This document shows positions 5,923 through 6,301 of a DNA stretch of 6,301 bases, in pieces. Origin of the DNA: DASYSA01 sp036003885 (lineage in GTDB: Bacteria; Acidobacteriota; Blastocatellia; UBA7656). Position 1 is the stretch's first letter. Each line of letters starts with the position of its first letter. Below the pieces are notes generated by a model, which was given only the letters and a program-made list of their open reading frames with translations, searched no databases and was not told the DNA's origin. Both the position numbers and the translations under genes were made by a program. The stretch spans positions 1 through 6,301 of the forward strand of contig DASYSA010000732.1 of NCBI GenBank assembly GCA_036003885.1, in the 5' to 3' direction.

Positions 5923-6301
5923 TGCGATTCTTCTTGCCCCAGTCTCACCGCCTGAGAAGAGAGTCTCGAGCGCCTGCTCGATTCGGATGCCCGAGTCTAT
6001 CCTCTCGAGGGGGTCGCGCCGCAGTCGATGGCGGAGAGACATCAAGGCGACTCGTTTCACGTCGCCGGCGCCGACCCTGGAGCGACCCTCGAAGGCGGCT
6101 AGAGCTCGAGTGGCGCGCGCGATGGTCAACTCGCCGCGATGTCCATCAATACGAAGCTGCAGGCACAACTCCGCAACTCGCCTCAACACACTGCGATCGA
6201 TCTGAACGCGAGGCAGCATCTTCTTAGCCCGCACCAATCGTTGACGCAACCGATCTTCTTCTGCCGCGGCCTCGGCCTTGAAGGTTTGAGGATCGCGTTC
6301 G
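5908..6301 (-). CDS. bchI: Magnesium chelatase ATPase subunit I, C-terminal part (runs off right edge)
   Basis: BchI is the AAA+ motor of Mg-chelatase. Only the last 131 or so codons lie here; the Walker motifs are outside the window. Reading in from the edge, the frame gives ERDPQTFKAEAAAEEDRL, which matches the segment before the C-terminal helical lid. Typical lid blocks follow: RAKKMLPRVQID, CLQLRIDGHRGELTIARATR, ALAAFEGRSRVGAGDVKRVA and LMSLRHRLRRDPLE. The motif LxxDGHRxELxIARAxRALAA is diagnostic of BchI/ChlI. The frame is open to the edge, so no start codon is visible. The tail after RRDPLERIDSGIRIEQALE is variable in the family. Its final Ser-His and TAG stop lie in a heptamer repeat, so repeat insertion may have changed the original end. 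It is the first visible gene of the operon, with bchD starting 113 bases downstream. Confidence 0.95.
   Translation of the reverse strand, partial: ERDPQTFKAEAAAEEDRLRQRLVRAKKMLPRVQIDRSVLRRVAELCLQLRIDGHRGELTIARATRALAAFEGRSRVGAGDVKRVALMSLRHRLRRDPLERIDSGIRIEQALETLFSGGETGARRIATISH

Overview
The window is one block of genes, all on the minus strand, for magnesium chelatase. This enzyme inserts Mg2+ into protoporphyrin IX in the first committed step of (bacterio)chlorophyll synthesis. In transcription order (right to left) it holds the 3' end of bchI, an intergenic patch of heptamer repeats, a complete bchD, a small gene of unknown function (132 residues), a gene for the C-terminal half of BchH, and then a gene for the N-terminal half of BchH that runs off the left edge. 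No promoter is visible, because the operon head lies beyond the right edge. The + strand open frames read as shadows of these genes.

The remarkable part is BchH. This subunit is normally one polypeptide of about 1,200-1,330 residues. Here the C-terminal part (582 residues, positions 1767-3515) and the N-terminal part (at least 590 residues, positions 1-1770) are separate genes in reversed order, C-half first. They overlap by four bases (GTGA). Both halves keep the family's conserved blocks, and neither has a stop or frameshift in what is visible. Roughly 150 residues of the usual protein, including the HxGTHGxxE-type active-site region, fall between the two visible parts. They must be encoded left of the window if the subunit is to be complete.

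The bchI-bchD junction is also odd. Two opposed arrays of a 7-bp repeat (TCATTTG / CAAATGA type) fill most of it and can form a long stem. The repeats supply the bchI stop codon and the bchD start codon.

Organism: a bacterium making chlorophyll or bacteriochlorophyll, moderately GC-rich. The compact bchI-bchD-bchH order argues for an anoxygenic phototroph rather than a cyanobacterium. The phylum cannot be fixed from sequence alone; an acidobacterial or other under-sampled phototroph lineage is a guess. BchI (AAA+ motor) and BchD (AAA+ plus integrin-I platform) would form the ATPase complex that drives the porphyrin-binding BchH, here apparently assembled from two polypeptides.
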